64,000 bases of DNA from Pseudomonas sp. RC10 (lineage in GTDB: Bacteria > Pseudomonadota > Gammaproteobacteria > Pseudomonadales > Pseudomonadaceae), in contig NZ_CP151650.1 in NCBI RefSeq assembly GCF_038397775.1, positions 5,785,001 through 5,849,000 of the forward strand, written 5' to 3'. Made by a program: the position numbers and the translations under genes. The first letter of the stretch is position 1. Each line of letters begins with the position of its first letter. This document shows, piece by piece, positions 28,324-36,360 of this stretch. Below the pieces are notes generated by a model. The model worked only from the letters and a program-made list of their open reading frames with translations. It did no database searches and was not told where the DNA came from.

Positions 28324-29100
28324 CTACCAATAATTCTCCACCGCCACCTGCCCCGGCTTGCGGGTCAGGGCCAGGCGCATGTCGCGGGTTTTGAGCAAGG
28401 CGCGGGTGTCGTCGATCATCTGTGGGTTGCCGCAGATCATCACCCGTGAATGTTCAGGCGACAGCTCGACCCCCGCCGCCTTTTCCAGCTCACCGTTTTC
28501 GATCAGCGTCGTGATCCGGCCATTGAGCGCGCCGGGATGCGCTTCACGCGTCACCGTGGCGATGAACTGAAACTTGTGGGCGTACTCGGCCAGGTATTCC
28601 CGTTGAGTGAGTTCGGCGATCAGTTCCTGATACGCCAGCTCTGCGGCCTCGCGCACGCTGTACACCAGAATGATGCGCTCGAACTTTTCCCACACTTCGA
28701 AGTTTTGCAGGATCGACAGAAACGGCGCCACGCCCGTGCCCGTCGAGAGCATCCAGAGGTCCCGGCCATCGTTGAAGCGATCCAGCGTCAGGAAGCCCGT
28801 CGCCTGCTTTTCAACCATGAGCGTGTCGCCCTCGCGCAACCGGCTCAGCTCGCTGGTGAACTCGCCACCGGGTACGACGATGGAAAAGAATTCGAGAAAC
28901 TCGTCGAAGGGCGACGACACCACCGAATACGCCCGCCACACCGTGCTGCCGTCCGCCTTGGTCACGCCCAGCCGCGCAAATTGCCCTGCGACGAAGCGAA
29001 AACCCGGATCGCGCGTGGTGCGCAGGGTGAACAGGCTGGGGGTCAAGGGGGTCACGTCGAGCAGCGTCTGCCGGGTGAATTTTTCTGCACTGGCGGTCAT
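28324..29100 (-). CDS. fpr: ferredoxin (flavodoxin)-NADP+ reductase, E. coli Fpr-like
   Basis: A 258-residue two-domain flavoenzyme passing electrons between NADPH and ferredoxin/flavodoxin. The FAD motif WRAYSVVSSP is at about 55-64, the NADP pyrophosphate motif LSTGTGVAPFLS is near 117, and MICGNPQM lies near the end. The C-terminus VAVENYW, with terminal Tyr-Trp stacking on the flavin, resembles E. coli Fpr and differs from the Pseudomonas FprA form that ends in VEK, so this is probably the FprB-type paralogue. No finR-like LysR gene is adjacent. It is divergent from the LuxR-type gene. Confidence 0.93.
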   Translation of the reverse strand: MTASAEKFTRQTLLDVTPLTPSLFTLRTTRDPGFRFVAGQFARLGVTKADGSTVWRAYSVVSSPFDEFLEFFSIVVPGGEFTSELSRLREGDTLMVEKQATGFLTLDRFNDGRDLWMLSTGTGVAPFLSILQNFEVWEKFERIILVYSVREAAELAYQELIAELTQREYLAEYAHKFQFIATVTREAHPGALNGRITTLIENGELEKAAGVELSPEHSRVMICGNPQMIDDTRALLKTRDMRLALTRKPGQVAVENYW

Positions 29101-29428
29101 GGGCGCTCCTGGCTCCTGTCACTCAATCAAGTGCGCCCAGTTTCCCGCAAACCGGCCTCGATAAACACCGTGGGTTTGTAGTGGTATCCCGCTCGGCGCC
29201 ACCCGAAGCGTTTTAGAGCATTTTGCGATGGGGGTTATCGCGGTTAGCGCTCAGAACAGAGGGGGCAACGCGTAACCGGTTGATTGCACATGCGTTGCCA
29301 AATCCGCCAAAAGAAGAAGCACTCCCCACTCGTCAGCCTCACGCTCGAGGGTAGAAATCACCTAAGGATTCCTTACCTAGACTCCCATTAAAACGGCATT
29401 CAATTTTGATCGGGCATGGAGGCTAGTG
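29101..29428. other. 328 bp region between divergent fpr and LuxR-type gene
   Basis: It contains a perfect 13 bp palindrome TAAGGATTCCTTA at 29,363-29,375, about 55 bp upstream of the LuxR-type start. The rest shows no gene. Confidence 0.6.
29363..29375. promoter_or_regulatory. palindrome TAAGGATTCCTTA, possible operator
   Basis: A perfect 13 bp palindrome in a context ACC...CCTAG, placed where an operator for the downstream LuxR-type gene would sit. The size suits a dimeric LuxR/FixJ helix-turn-helix protein. The binding protein is unknown. Confidence 0.4.
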
Positions 29429-29683
29429 ATGGAACACTTGAGACTGGACCTGATACAGATGAGCAAAGCCGTCGCCTTGCTGCACAGCGGATTGACGCTT
29501 AGGGAAATCGAAGTCCTCAAATGGTCGGCAGAAGGCAAGACCGCAGCCGAGGTCGCGATGATTCTGGACGTCAAAATCCGCACCGTGAATTTTCACATCG
29601 GCAGCGCCATTCGAAAAATGGGAGTCAGCAACAAGACCTCGGCGGTGGTTCAAGCCGCTCTGCATGGGGTATTTCAGTCGTGA
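29429..29683 (+). CDS. LuxR/FixJ-type helix-turn-helix protein lacking a sensor domain
   Basis: An 84-residue protein consisting almost entirely of a LuxR-type DNA-binding domain: LTLREIEVLKWSAEGKTAAE, then VAMILDVKIRTVNFHIG and AIRKMGVSNKTSAVVQA. These are the helices normally at the C-terminus of quorum-sensing LuxR proteins, while the about 160-residue acyl-homoserine-lactone domain is absent. The ATG at 29,429 follows a GGAGG-type site (ATGGAGGCTAGTG). A preceding in-frame GTG overlaps by one codon. It may be a free-standing regulator or the remnant of a longer LuxR gene; the conserved surface and good ribosome site favour the first. Confidence 0.85.
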   Translation: MEHLRLDLIQMSKAVALLHSGLTLREIEVLKWSAEGKTAAEVAMILDVKIRTVNFHIGSAIRKMGVSNKTSAVVQAALHGVFQS

Positions 29684-29840
29684 GGCGCCCGATACCCACT
29701 CGTTTTTACTGAAAAGGCCGGGTGCCAGGCCGCGAGAAAAACACGTAAAATCGCGGCTTTCGCGAGTCAGGTGGCAAAGGTGCATCGGTCACCTGCGCTT
29801 CGCCGCTCATCGCGTGCCAACGAACGGAAATTCCCAGCAC

Positions 29841-30965
29841 ATGCCCCTGCTTACCACGCCTTTCGCCCAGCTCGACCTGATTCGCCAGCCGGAGCAGTCG
29901 GATGAACCGCTGCAGGCGTTCGACGCTGCTGACGAATACTTGCTCAACCACCTCGCCGAGCATGGCCTGACGCTGCAAACCCGCGTGCTGATCCTCAACG
30001 ACAACTTTGGCGCACTGGCCGCCAGCCTGGCGCCCCACGCGGCAGTGTTCAGCAGCGCGGATTCATTCCTCGGCGTACAGGCGCTGGAAAAGAACCTGGT
30101 GCGCAATGGTCAGGCCTACGACGCCGTGCCGGTGATTCCAGCCAGTGAACCGCTGCAAGGCCCGTTCGACTGGGTGCTGATCCGCGTCCCGAAAACCCTG
30201 GCTTTGCTGGAGGAACAACTGATTCGCCTGCAAGGCCAACTGGCGCCGGACGCCAAGGTAGTGGCTGCAGGCATGATCAAACACCTGCCGCGCTCGGCGG
30301 GTGAGCTCATGGAGGATTACATCGGGCCGGTGCAGGCGTCGTTGGCAGTGAAGAAGGCGCGCCTGCTGTTCTGCACACCCGAGCCGAAAGACTATCAGCC
30401 CTCCCCGTTCCCGACCCGCTACACGCTGGACGAACCGAAAATCGAACTGATCAACCACGCCAACGTGTTCTGCCGCGACGGTCTGGACATCGGCACCCGC
30501 GCCTTCTTGCCTTACCTGCCGACCGGCCTCGGTTCGGCCCGTGTCGCGGACCTCGGCTGCGGCAACGGCGTGTTGGCGATTGCCAGTGCGCTGGCCAACC
30601 CTGACGCGCAGTACACGCTGGTGGATGAGTCGTTCATGGCCGTGCAGTCCGCTCAGGAAAACTGGCAACTGGCGTTGGGTGAGCGTGAGGTGGAGATTCG
30701 TGCCGCTGACGGCCTCGCAGGGCAGGAACCGGATTCGCTGGACGTGGTGCTGTGCAATCCGCCGTTTCACCAACAGCAAGTGGTGGGGGATTTTCTGGCC
30801 TGGCGCATGTTTCAGCAAGCGCGTTCGGCGCTGGTCACCGGCGGCGCGCTGTACATCGTCGGCAATCGGCATTTGGGGTATCACGCCAAGCTGGCGCGAC
30901 TGTTTCGGGGCGTGGAACAGGTGGCGGCTACGCCAAAGTTCGTGATTCTCAAGGCCCGGAAGTAG
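29841..30965 (+). CDS. rlmG: 23S rRNA (guanine-1835-N2)-methyltransferase RlmG
   Basis: A 374-residue class I methyltransferase that modifies G1835 of 23S rRNA. An N-terminal RsmC/RlmG-type domain (LQTRVLILNDNFGALAASLA) is followed by the catalytic Rossmann fold with the SAM motif VADLGCGNGVLAIASAL and the NPPF active-site motif (VVLCNPPFH). The C-terminal end is GNRHLGYHAKLARLFRG. The start at 29,841 gives the family N-terminus MPLLTTPFAQLDLIRQP; the longer frame from 29,664 overlaps the LuxR gene and is not supported. Confidence 0.94.
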   Translation: MPLLTTPFAQLDLIRQPEQSDEPLQAFDAADEYLLNHLAEHGLTLQTRVLILNDNFGALAASLAPHAAVFSSADSFLGVQALEKNLVRNGQAYDAVPVIPASEPLQGPFDWVLIRVPKTLALLEEQLIRLQGQLAPDAKVVAAGMIKHLPRSAGELMEDYIGPVQASLAVKKARLLFCTPEPKDYQPSPFPTRYTLDEPKIELINHANVFCRDGLDIGTRAFLPYLPTGLGSARVADLGCGNGVLAIASALANPDAQYTLVDESFMAVQSAQENWQLALGEREVEIRAADGLAGQEPDSLDVVLCNPPFHQQQVVGDFLAWRMFQQARSALVTGGALYIVGNRHLGYHAKLARLFRGVEQVAATPKFVILKARK

Positions 30966-30971
30966 CAGTCC

Positions 30972-31060
30972 CTGTAGGAGTGAGCTTGCTCGCGATTGCG
31001 GCAGACCTTTCACTGTAATGGGTCTGGCACACCGCATCGCGAGCAAGCTCACTCCTACAG
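30972..31060. repeat. REP-type inverted pair, GAGCTTGCTCGCGAT class
   Basis: Arms CTGTAGGAGTGAGCTTGCTC and GAGCAAGCTCACTCCTACAG face each other between the convergent rlmG gene and cio operon. Confidence 0.9.
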
Positions 31061-31079
31061 AGGTGAAATGGCTGAAAAC

Positions 31080-31247
31080 TCAGTGGGTTTTCATCCCCGC
31101 CGCGGTCATGAACATCCGCAACAACGTGGCGACGACGAACAGCGCCAGCACACTGCCTGACCAAATCACCACCAGCCAGCCCAGTCGCTGCCAGAGCGGC
31201 TTTTTCTCCGCCCCGTCGTCTTCACCCAGAGACCCCTTGGTGCTCAT
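31080..31247 (-). CDS. small membrane protein of the cio operon (DUF2474)
   Basis: A 55-residue protein: a charged start (MSTKGSLGEDDGAEKKPLWQ) followed by one transmembrane helix (LGWLVVIWSGSVLALFVVAT) and a short tail. It begins about a dozen bases after the cioB stop. I chose the ATG at 31,247 because GAGGG lies seven bases upstream; an ATG two codons earlier (31,253) sits too close to that site. Family members regularly follow cioAB in Pseudomonas and are thought to play a part like CydX, which stabilises bd oxidase; that role is inferred here. Confidence 0.85.
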   Translation of the reverse strand: MSTKGSLGEDDGAEKKPLWQRLGWLVVIWSGSVLALFVVATLLRMFMTAAGMKTH

Positions 31248-31259
31248 CGTCATGCCCTC

Positions 31260-32267
31260 TTAGTGGTAACCATCTTCGTGGGTGACTTTGCCGCGAAACA
31301 CGTAGTAGCTCCAGAAGGTGTACCCGAGGATGAACGGCAGGATGAACAGCGTGCCGACCAGAATGAAGCCTTGGCTTTGCGGTGGCGAAGCGGCGTCCCA
31401 GATCGAGATCGACGGCGGGATGATGTTAGGCCACAGGCTAATGCCCAGGCCGCTGTAGCCGAGGAAAATCAGCACCAGCGTCAGCAGGAACGGCGTGTAA
31501 TGCGCGTTGCGTTCCACCGCCTTGAACAGCCCGTACATCGTCACCAGCACCAGCGCCGGAACCGGCATGAACCAGATCAGGTTCGAAGGGCTGAACCAGC
31601 GGTCAGCGATTTCGTGGTGCGCCAACGGCGTCCACAGACTGACGATGCCCATCACCACCAGGGTTGCCAGTGCCAGCGGTCGCGCCAGATCGTGCATCGC
31701 CTTCTGCAAGGCGCCTTCGGTTTTCATGATCAGCCAAGTGCAGCCAAGCAGGGCGTAGGCCACGATCAGCGCCAGGCCGCAGAACAGCGAAAACGGCGTC
31801 AACCAGTCCAGCCCGCCGCCCGCATAGGCACGGTTGACCACCGGAATCCCGTCGATGAACGCGCCCAGCGCCACGCCCTGGAAGAACGTCGCCACCAGCG
31901 AGCCGCCAATGAACGCTTTGTCCCAGAGATGGCGTTTGGCGTCGGTCGCCTTGAAGCGGAACTCGAAGGCCACACCGCGAAAAATCAGCCCGATGAGCAT
32001 CAGGATCAGCGGCAGGTATAAGGCTTCCAGTACTACCGAATAGGCCAGTGGAAACGCACCAAACAATCCGGCGCCGCCCAATACCAGCCACGTTTCGTTG
32101 CCGTCCCAGACCGGCGCAACGGTGTTCATCATCACGTCGCGGTCGGTCTTGTCCTTCATGAAGGGAAAGAGAATCCCGATACCCAGATCGAAGCCGTCCA
32201 TGACGACGTACATCATGATGCCGAAGATGATGATCACGGCCCAGATCAGTGGAAGATCGATACCCAT
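31260..32267 (-). CDS. cioB: cyanide-insensitive bd-type quinol oxidase, subunit II
   Basis: A 335-residue, about eight-helix membrane protein, the partner of CioA in the bd-type quinol:oxygen oxidoreductase. It begins MGIDLPLIWAVIIIFGIMMY and has the CydB landmarks YVVMDGFDLGIGILFPF and VWDGNETWLVLGGAGLFGAFP. The length equals that I recall for P. aeruginosa CioB. Three bases separate it from the cioA stop, so the two are translated together. Confidence 0.94.
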   Translation of the reverse strand: MGIDLPLIWAVIIIFGIMMYVVMDGFDLGIGILFPFMKDKTDRDVMMNTVAPVWDGNETWLVLGGAGLFGAFPLAYSVVLEALYLPLILMLIGLIFRGVAFEFRFKATDAKRHLWDKAFIGGSLVATFFQGVALGAFIDGIPVVNRAYAGGGLDWLTPFSLFCGLALIVAYALLGCTWLIMKTEGALQKAMHDLARPLALATLVVMGIVSLWTPLAHHEIADRWFSPSNLIWFMPVPALVLVTMYGLFKAVERNAHYTPFLLTLVLIFLGYSGLGISLWPNIIPPSISIWDAASPPQSQGFILVGTLFILPFILGYTFWSYYVFRGKVTHEDGYH

Positions 32268-32270
32268 GGC

Positions 32271-33710
32271 TCAGTTCCCTTCCCGCAGGCTGTCTTTGTG
32301 GCTTTCTTCGCTGCCTTCGTCGGCGGCGGAGAGAGGACGTGCTGGAGTGCGTTTCTGGCCGGGGCCGCCGTGTGGCGTGTCGGCTCCTTCATGGGTCTTC
32401 GGCCCTTTGCGCACGAGGCGCATCATGTAGCCGAAGCCCGTGCCGAACAGCATGAAATACACCACGACGAACAGCACCAGGGTCAGGGTCAACTGGCCCA
32501 CGCTGTGATTAGACGAGGCGTTGGCGGTGCGCATCAGCCCGTAGACCACCCACGGCTGACGACCGATTTCCGTGGTAAACCAGCCCGCCAGCATCGCGAT
32601 CAGACCGGCAGGCCCCATGCACATCACGAGCCGCAGAAACAGGCGGTTGGTGTACAGCCCGCCCCGCCAGCGCAGCCACGCGCTCCACAGGCCGACGAAG
32701 ATCATCAGCATGCCCAGCGCCACCATCACCCGGAACGACCAGAAGACGATCAGCGAATTGGGGCGGTCCTCAGGCGGGAACGACTTCAGCGCCGGGATCT
32801 GTTTGTCCAGGCTGTGGGTCAGGATCAGGCTGCCGAGGTACGGAATCTCGATGGCGTATTTGGTGCGCTCTTCTTTCATGTCCGGAATGCCGAACAGGAT
32901 GAGCGGCGTCGGCTCGTTGCCCACGTTTTCCCAATGTCCTTCGATGGCCGCGATCTTGGCAGGCTGGTGCTCCAGCGTGTTCAAGCCATGGGCATCGCCC
33001 ACCACTGCTTGAATCGGCGCCACGATCAGCGCCATCCACATCGCCATCGACAGCATCCGGCGGATGGCCGGGTTGTCACGGCCGCGCAGCAAGTGCCAGG
33101 CGGCCGAGGCGCCAACGAAGAAGGCAGTCGCGACGAACGCTGCAATGGCCATGTGCATGAGGCGATAGGGGAATGACGGGTTGAAGATCACCGCCAGCCA
33201 GTCCACCGGAATCACCCGGCCATCGACGATTTCGAAGCCCTGCGGGGTTTGCATCCAGCTGTTGGAGGCGAGAATCCAGAAGGTGGAAATCAGCGTGCCA
33301 ATGGCCACCATCACGGTCGCGAAGAAGTGCAAGCCACGGCCCACGCGGTTCCAGCCGAACAACATGACACCCAGGAATCCGGCTTCGAGGAAGAAGGCGG
33401 TCAGCACTTCATAGGTCAGCAACGGCCCGGTGATCGCGCCAGCGAAATCGGAGAATCGGCTCCAGTTGGTGCCGAATTCGTACGCCATGACCAGCCCGGA
33501 GACCACGCCCATGCCAAAGTTGACGGCAAATATCTTCGACCAGAAATGGTAGAGATCTCGGTACGTGTCATCGTGCGTCTTGAGCCACAGGCCTTCGAGC
33601 ACCGCGAGGAAACTCGCCAGACCGATGGTGATGGCAGGGAACAGGATGTGGAACGAAACAGTGAACGCAAACTGAATTCGGGCGAGATCGAGTGCCTCTA
33701 AACCGAACAT
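32271..33710 (-). CDS. cioA: cyanide-insensitive bd-type quinol oxidase, subunit I
   Basis: A 479-residue, nine-helix haem-bearing subunit that oxidises quinol and reduces oxygen. The N-terminal ARIQFAFTVSFHILFPA holds the haem-ligand histidine (H21, equivalent to the first His of CydA). It is shorter than E. coli CydA (522), consistent with the short Q-loop CIO group. The segments GRQPWVVYGLMRTANASS and FGTNWSRFSDFAGAI are typical. In Pseudomonas CIO supports respiration in the presence of cyanide and at low oxygen. It leads the cioA-cioB-DUF2474 operon. Confidence 0.94.
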   Translation of the reverse strand: MFGLEALDLARIQFAFTVSFHILFPAITIGLASFLAVLEGLWLKTHDDTYRDLYHFWSKIFAVNFGMGVVSGLVMAYEFGTNWSRFSDFAGAITGPLLTYEVLTAFFLEAGFLGVMLFGWNRVGRGLHFFATVMVAIGTLISTFWILASNSWMQTPQGFEIVDGRVIPVDWLAVIFNPSFPYRLMHMAIAAFVATAFFVGASAAWHLLRGRDNPAIRRMLSMAMWMALIVAPIQAVVGDAHGLNTLEHQPAKIAAIEGHWENVGNEPTPLILFGIPDMKEERTKYAIEIPYLGSLILTHSLDKQIPALKSFPPEDRPNSLIVFWSFRVMVALGMLMIFVGLWSAWLRWRGGLYTNRLFLRLVMCMGPAGLIAMLAGWFTTEIGRQPWVVYGLMRTANASSNHSVGQLTLTLVLFVVVYFMLFGTGFGYMMRLVRKGPKTHEGADTPHGGPGQKRTPARPLSAADEGSEESHKDSLREGN

Positions 33711-34065
33711 AGGTCTTCCTCTAATCAGGTGAAACCGGCTGCAGACACACGGGGCCTTCAGCGACTGCCCCCACGGTGTATTGAGTACGACGGCGTGCCA
33801 TTGTTCTTTTTGATTTCGCGCTCAGGCAAACGACCACGCGGGAGTGATGTCAAGCCGCCCGGTCAATCGCTGGAGTGTGAGAAATTGATTCAGGTCAGCC
33901 GACGCTGAAAGAGTAGTCCCATTTCCGCACATGCTCCGCGTGGTCATTTGTCGCGTGACGAGTTGCCTCACCCGGGAGGGCAGTGCAGAAGGGGAGAAAG
34001 CGGATCAGACGCGGGATAAATGTGCTTTCGCATCTGCGCGGCGCAGGCCGTGAGAGTGCAGGAGT
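33711..34065. other. 355 bp region upstream of cioA
   Basis: It should contain the cio promoter. Only a half-match to an Anr/Fnr site (TTGATTCAGGTCAG, about 33,885) was seen. A fragment of a second repeat family (ATGCTCCGCGTGGTCATT, about 33,930) lies further away. No gene is supported. Confidence 0.45.
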
Positions 34066-35001
34066 TCACAACAAACGACGCAAAAACCCCAACAGCGCGC
34101 TGACCAACCGTCGATACAGCGCGTCCACTTCCGCCACCTGCCCCTTGCCCCGCAGGCTGCCATGCACGAGCCCCAGTCCCGGGTCGAACTCGGTAGCAAC
34201 GCCCGCTTCGCGCAAGGCCCGTTCGTAACACACACCGTCGTCGCGCAAGGGGTCGAACTGGGCGACGGCAATGAACGCTGGCGCCAGGCCACGGAAGTCC
34301 GTCGCATTGAGGGGCATTGCATACGGTGAACGTTCGCCCTCGCTCAGGTACAACTGCCGGTAAAACCCCAGATCCACCGTACTGAGCAACGGCGCATCGA
34401 AACATTCCGTGCGCGATGGGAGGTCGTCGGCCCCGCCCAGTCCGGGGTAAATCAGGGTTTGCCCTACGGGCTGCCGCTGTCCCGAATCGCGTAGGGCCAG
34501 GCACACGGCAGCGGCGAGATTTCCCCCGGCGCTGTCTCCAGCAATGACGATGCGCTGAGGATCGATGTCCAGCCGTTGCGCCTGAATCTGCAAAGCGTGC
34601 CAGACCTCCAGGCAATCCTCGAACCCGGCGGGAAACGGGTGCTCAGGCGCCAACCGATAATCTACGGCGATGACCACCGCGTTGAGGTCAACCGCCAAGG
34701 CGGCGGTCAGAAAGTCATGGGAATCCAGATCCCCGACCACCCAGCCCCCGCCGTGCAGGTACATGACACATGGGGCGGGATGTTCGACAGAAACGCGATG
34801 GGGCCGGTAGCAGCGCACGTCCACCCCGGCCAGCTGGAAATCCTTGACCTCAAGGTCGGCCGGACGGGTGGGGGTGAAGGCCTCGCACATGCGCGAGTAG
34901 GAACGGCGTTGAGCGGGAATTTCCAGCGAGTCGACGCTGAAACTCAGAGTCTTTTGAATGAAGAAGGCCATTTCTGGCGAGAGGGGATATTCAGTAGGCA
35001 T
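34066..35001 (-). CDS. alpha/beta hydrolase, hormone-sensitive-lipase (family IV) esterase
   Basis: A 311-residue carboxylesterase. The oxyanion-hole motif HGGGW is at residues 83-87 and the nucleophile motif GDSAGGN is at 155-161 (Ser157). The acid residue is likely in QFDPLRDDG and the histidine in LGLVHGSLRG, in the usual family order. No signal peptide is visible, so it is cytoplasmic. The substrate is probably a short-chain ester but cannot be read from sequence. It stands alone between the cio promoter and a REP element. Confidence 0.9.
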   Translation of the reverse strand: MPTEYPLSPEMAFFIQKTLSFSVDSLEIPAQRRSYSRMCEAFTPTRPADLEVKDFQLAGVDVRCYRPHRVSVEHPAPCVMYLHGGGWVVGDLDSHDFLTAALAVDLNAVVIAVDYRLAPEHPFPAGFEDCLEVWHALQIQAQRLDIDPQRIVIAGDSAGGNLAAAVCLALRDSGQRQPVGQTLIYPGLGGADDLPSRTECFDAPLLSTVDLGFYRQLYLSEGERSPYAMPLNATDFRGLAPAFIAVAQFDPLRDDGVCYERALREAGVATEFDPGLGLVHGSLRGKGQVAEVDALYRRLVSALLGFLRRLL

Positions 35002-35055
35002 CTGCGGCTCCAGCCCGTCTGACGCCGGGGGGACAGGGTCGGTATGAACACAAAA

Positions 35056-35149
35056 CCTGTAGGAGCGAGTTCATTCGCGATTGGCCAGTACATCCAACGC
35101 ATTTTCATGGGATGGACGGCCTCATCGCGAATGAATTCGCTCCTACAGG
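35056..35149. repeat. REP-type inverted pair, GAGTTCATTCGCGAT class
   Basis: Arms CCTGTAGGAGCGAGTTCATT at 35,056 and AATGAATTCGCTCCTACAGG ending at 35,149 lie between the esterase and the binding-protein gene. Confidence 0.9.
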
Positions 35150-35178
35150 GTGACATCAACAGCGCCGACTCACTGCGC

Positions 35179-36120
35179 TTACTTGTTGACAGCCACTTGC
35201 ACAGCCGCCGCTGCGTCTTTGCCGTCAAACGTGGTCACGCCATCCAGCCAGCGCTTGGTGTCTTCCGGGTGATCCTTGAGCCAGGCCTTGGCGACGTCGT
35301 TCGGGGCCTTGCGGTCCATGATCGGCACCATCATCTGACTTTCTTGCGCTGCGGTGAATTTCAGATTGTTCATTAGCTTGTTGACGTTCGGGCAACGCGC
35401 CGCGTAATCCGGGGCGGTCACCACCGAAACGGTCGCTGCACCTTCGTTCGGGCCGAACACATCTTCACTGCCGGTCAGGTACGCGATCTTCATGTTGATG
35501 TTCATCGGGTGCGGAGTCCAACCCACGAACACCACCCACTCCTTGCGATCCACGGCGCGTTTCACAGCGGCCAGCATCCCGGCTTCGCCTGATTCAACCA
35601 GTTGGAAACCTTTAAGGCCGAACTGATCCTTGTCGATCATGCCCTTGATGTTGGCGTTGGCACCGGTGCCTGGCTCGATCCCGTAGATCTTGCCGCCAAG
35701 CTTGTCCTTGAATTTGGCGATGTCTGCGAACGTTTTAAGGCCCGCGTCCGCTTCGAATTGCGGTACGGCCAGCGTGGCCTGGGCATCGTTCATGCTGGGG
35801 GTGTCGAACACCTTGACCTGATTGGCCGACACGAAGGGTGCGATGTTTTTATCCATCGCCGGTTTCCAGTAACCCAGGAACACGTCAAGACGGTCATCAC
35901 GCAAACCGCCGAAAACGATCTGTTGCGCGGCACTGGTTTGCTTCACGTCGTAACCCAGGTTCTGCAGCAACACTTCAGCCACCGCGCTGGTCGCGATCAC
36001 GTCAGTCCAGTTGACCACGCCCATCCGCACGTTCTGACACTTGGCTGGCTCGGCCGCCATCAGGGCCGTGCTGCTCAGCATCAACACACCACAACTGATC
36101 TGACGAATAAACTTCTTCAT
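35179..36120 (-). CDS. choline/betaine-type ABC transporter substrate-binding protein (orphan)
   Basis: A 313-residue periplasmic binding protein of the OpuAC/ChoX group. The signal peptide MKKFIRQISCGVLMLSSTAL is cleaved near AMAAEP. Ligand-box aromatics typical for quaternary amines are visible in NWTDVIATS, FLGYWKPAMD and VVFVGWTPHPMN. No permease or ATPase gene is adjacent, as for the separately encoded BetX/CaiX binding proteins of P. aeruginosa that share the CbcWV core transporter. Choline is the likeliest ligand; carnitine or betaine is possible. I start it at the ATG at 36,120, which precedes the signal peptide and has GGAGC upstream. Confidence 0.88.
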   Translation of the reverse strand: MKKFIRQISCGVLMLSSTALMAAEPAKCQNVRMGVVNWTDVIATSAVAEVLLQNLGYDVKQTSAAQQIVFGGLRDDRLDVFLGYWKPAMDKNIAPFVSANQVKVFDTPSMNDAQATLAVPQFEADAGLKTFADIAKFKDKLGGKIYGIEPGTGANANIKGMIDKDQFGLKGFQLVESGEAGMLAAVKRAVDRKEWVVFVGWTPHPMNINMKIAYLTGSEDVFGPNEGAATVSVVTAPDYAARCPNVNKLMNNLKFTAAQESQMMVPIMDRKAPNDVAKAWLKDHPEDTKRWLDGVTTFDGKDAAAAVQVAVNK

Positions 36121-36324
36121 GCGTGCTCCTCGGGTCGGCTCGTTATTTTTAATCAGCTCTTTTTGGCAGTTTGTTTCTAAACCTTGAAGACCCACGACAA
36201 TGCGTTGCTGCCGCGTTGATGCAAATTACGCAGCCGCCCTGCCCACGAAACGCACCAGCGCGACCTGTGCTTGCACTGTGGCGACATTGAGAAAGATGGC
36301 AGGTTGACAGCAGCAAGACGAGTG

Positions 36325-36348
36325 CCTGTAGGAGCGAGCCCCTACAGG
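36325..36348. repeat. collapsed REP element (arms fused, spacer lost)
   Basis: CCTGTAGGAGCGAGCC runs straight into CCTACAGG, so the outer arms of a REP pair are present but the inner stems and spacer are missing, leaving a short hairpin. Confidence 0.7.
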
Positions 36349-36360
36349 GTTTGCGGATGA

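Noticed and set aside
33711..34000. Anr/Fnr box upstream of cioA
   Set aside because: Only a half-site TTGATTCAGGTCAG was found, too weak to annotate as a binding site.
33968..34615. 215-codon frame overlapping the esterase gene on the same strand
   Set aside because: A different frame of the esterase coding region with proline/arginine-rich translation; no motifs.
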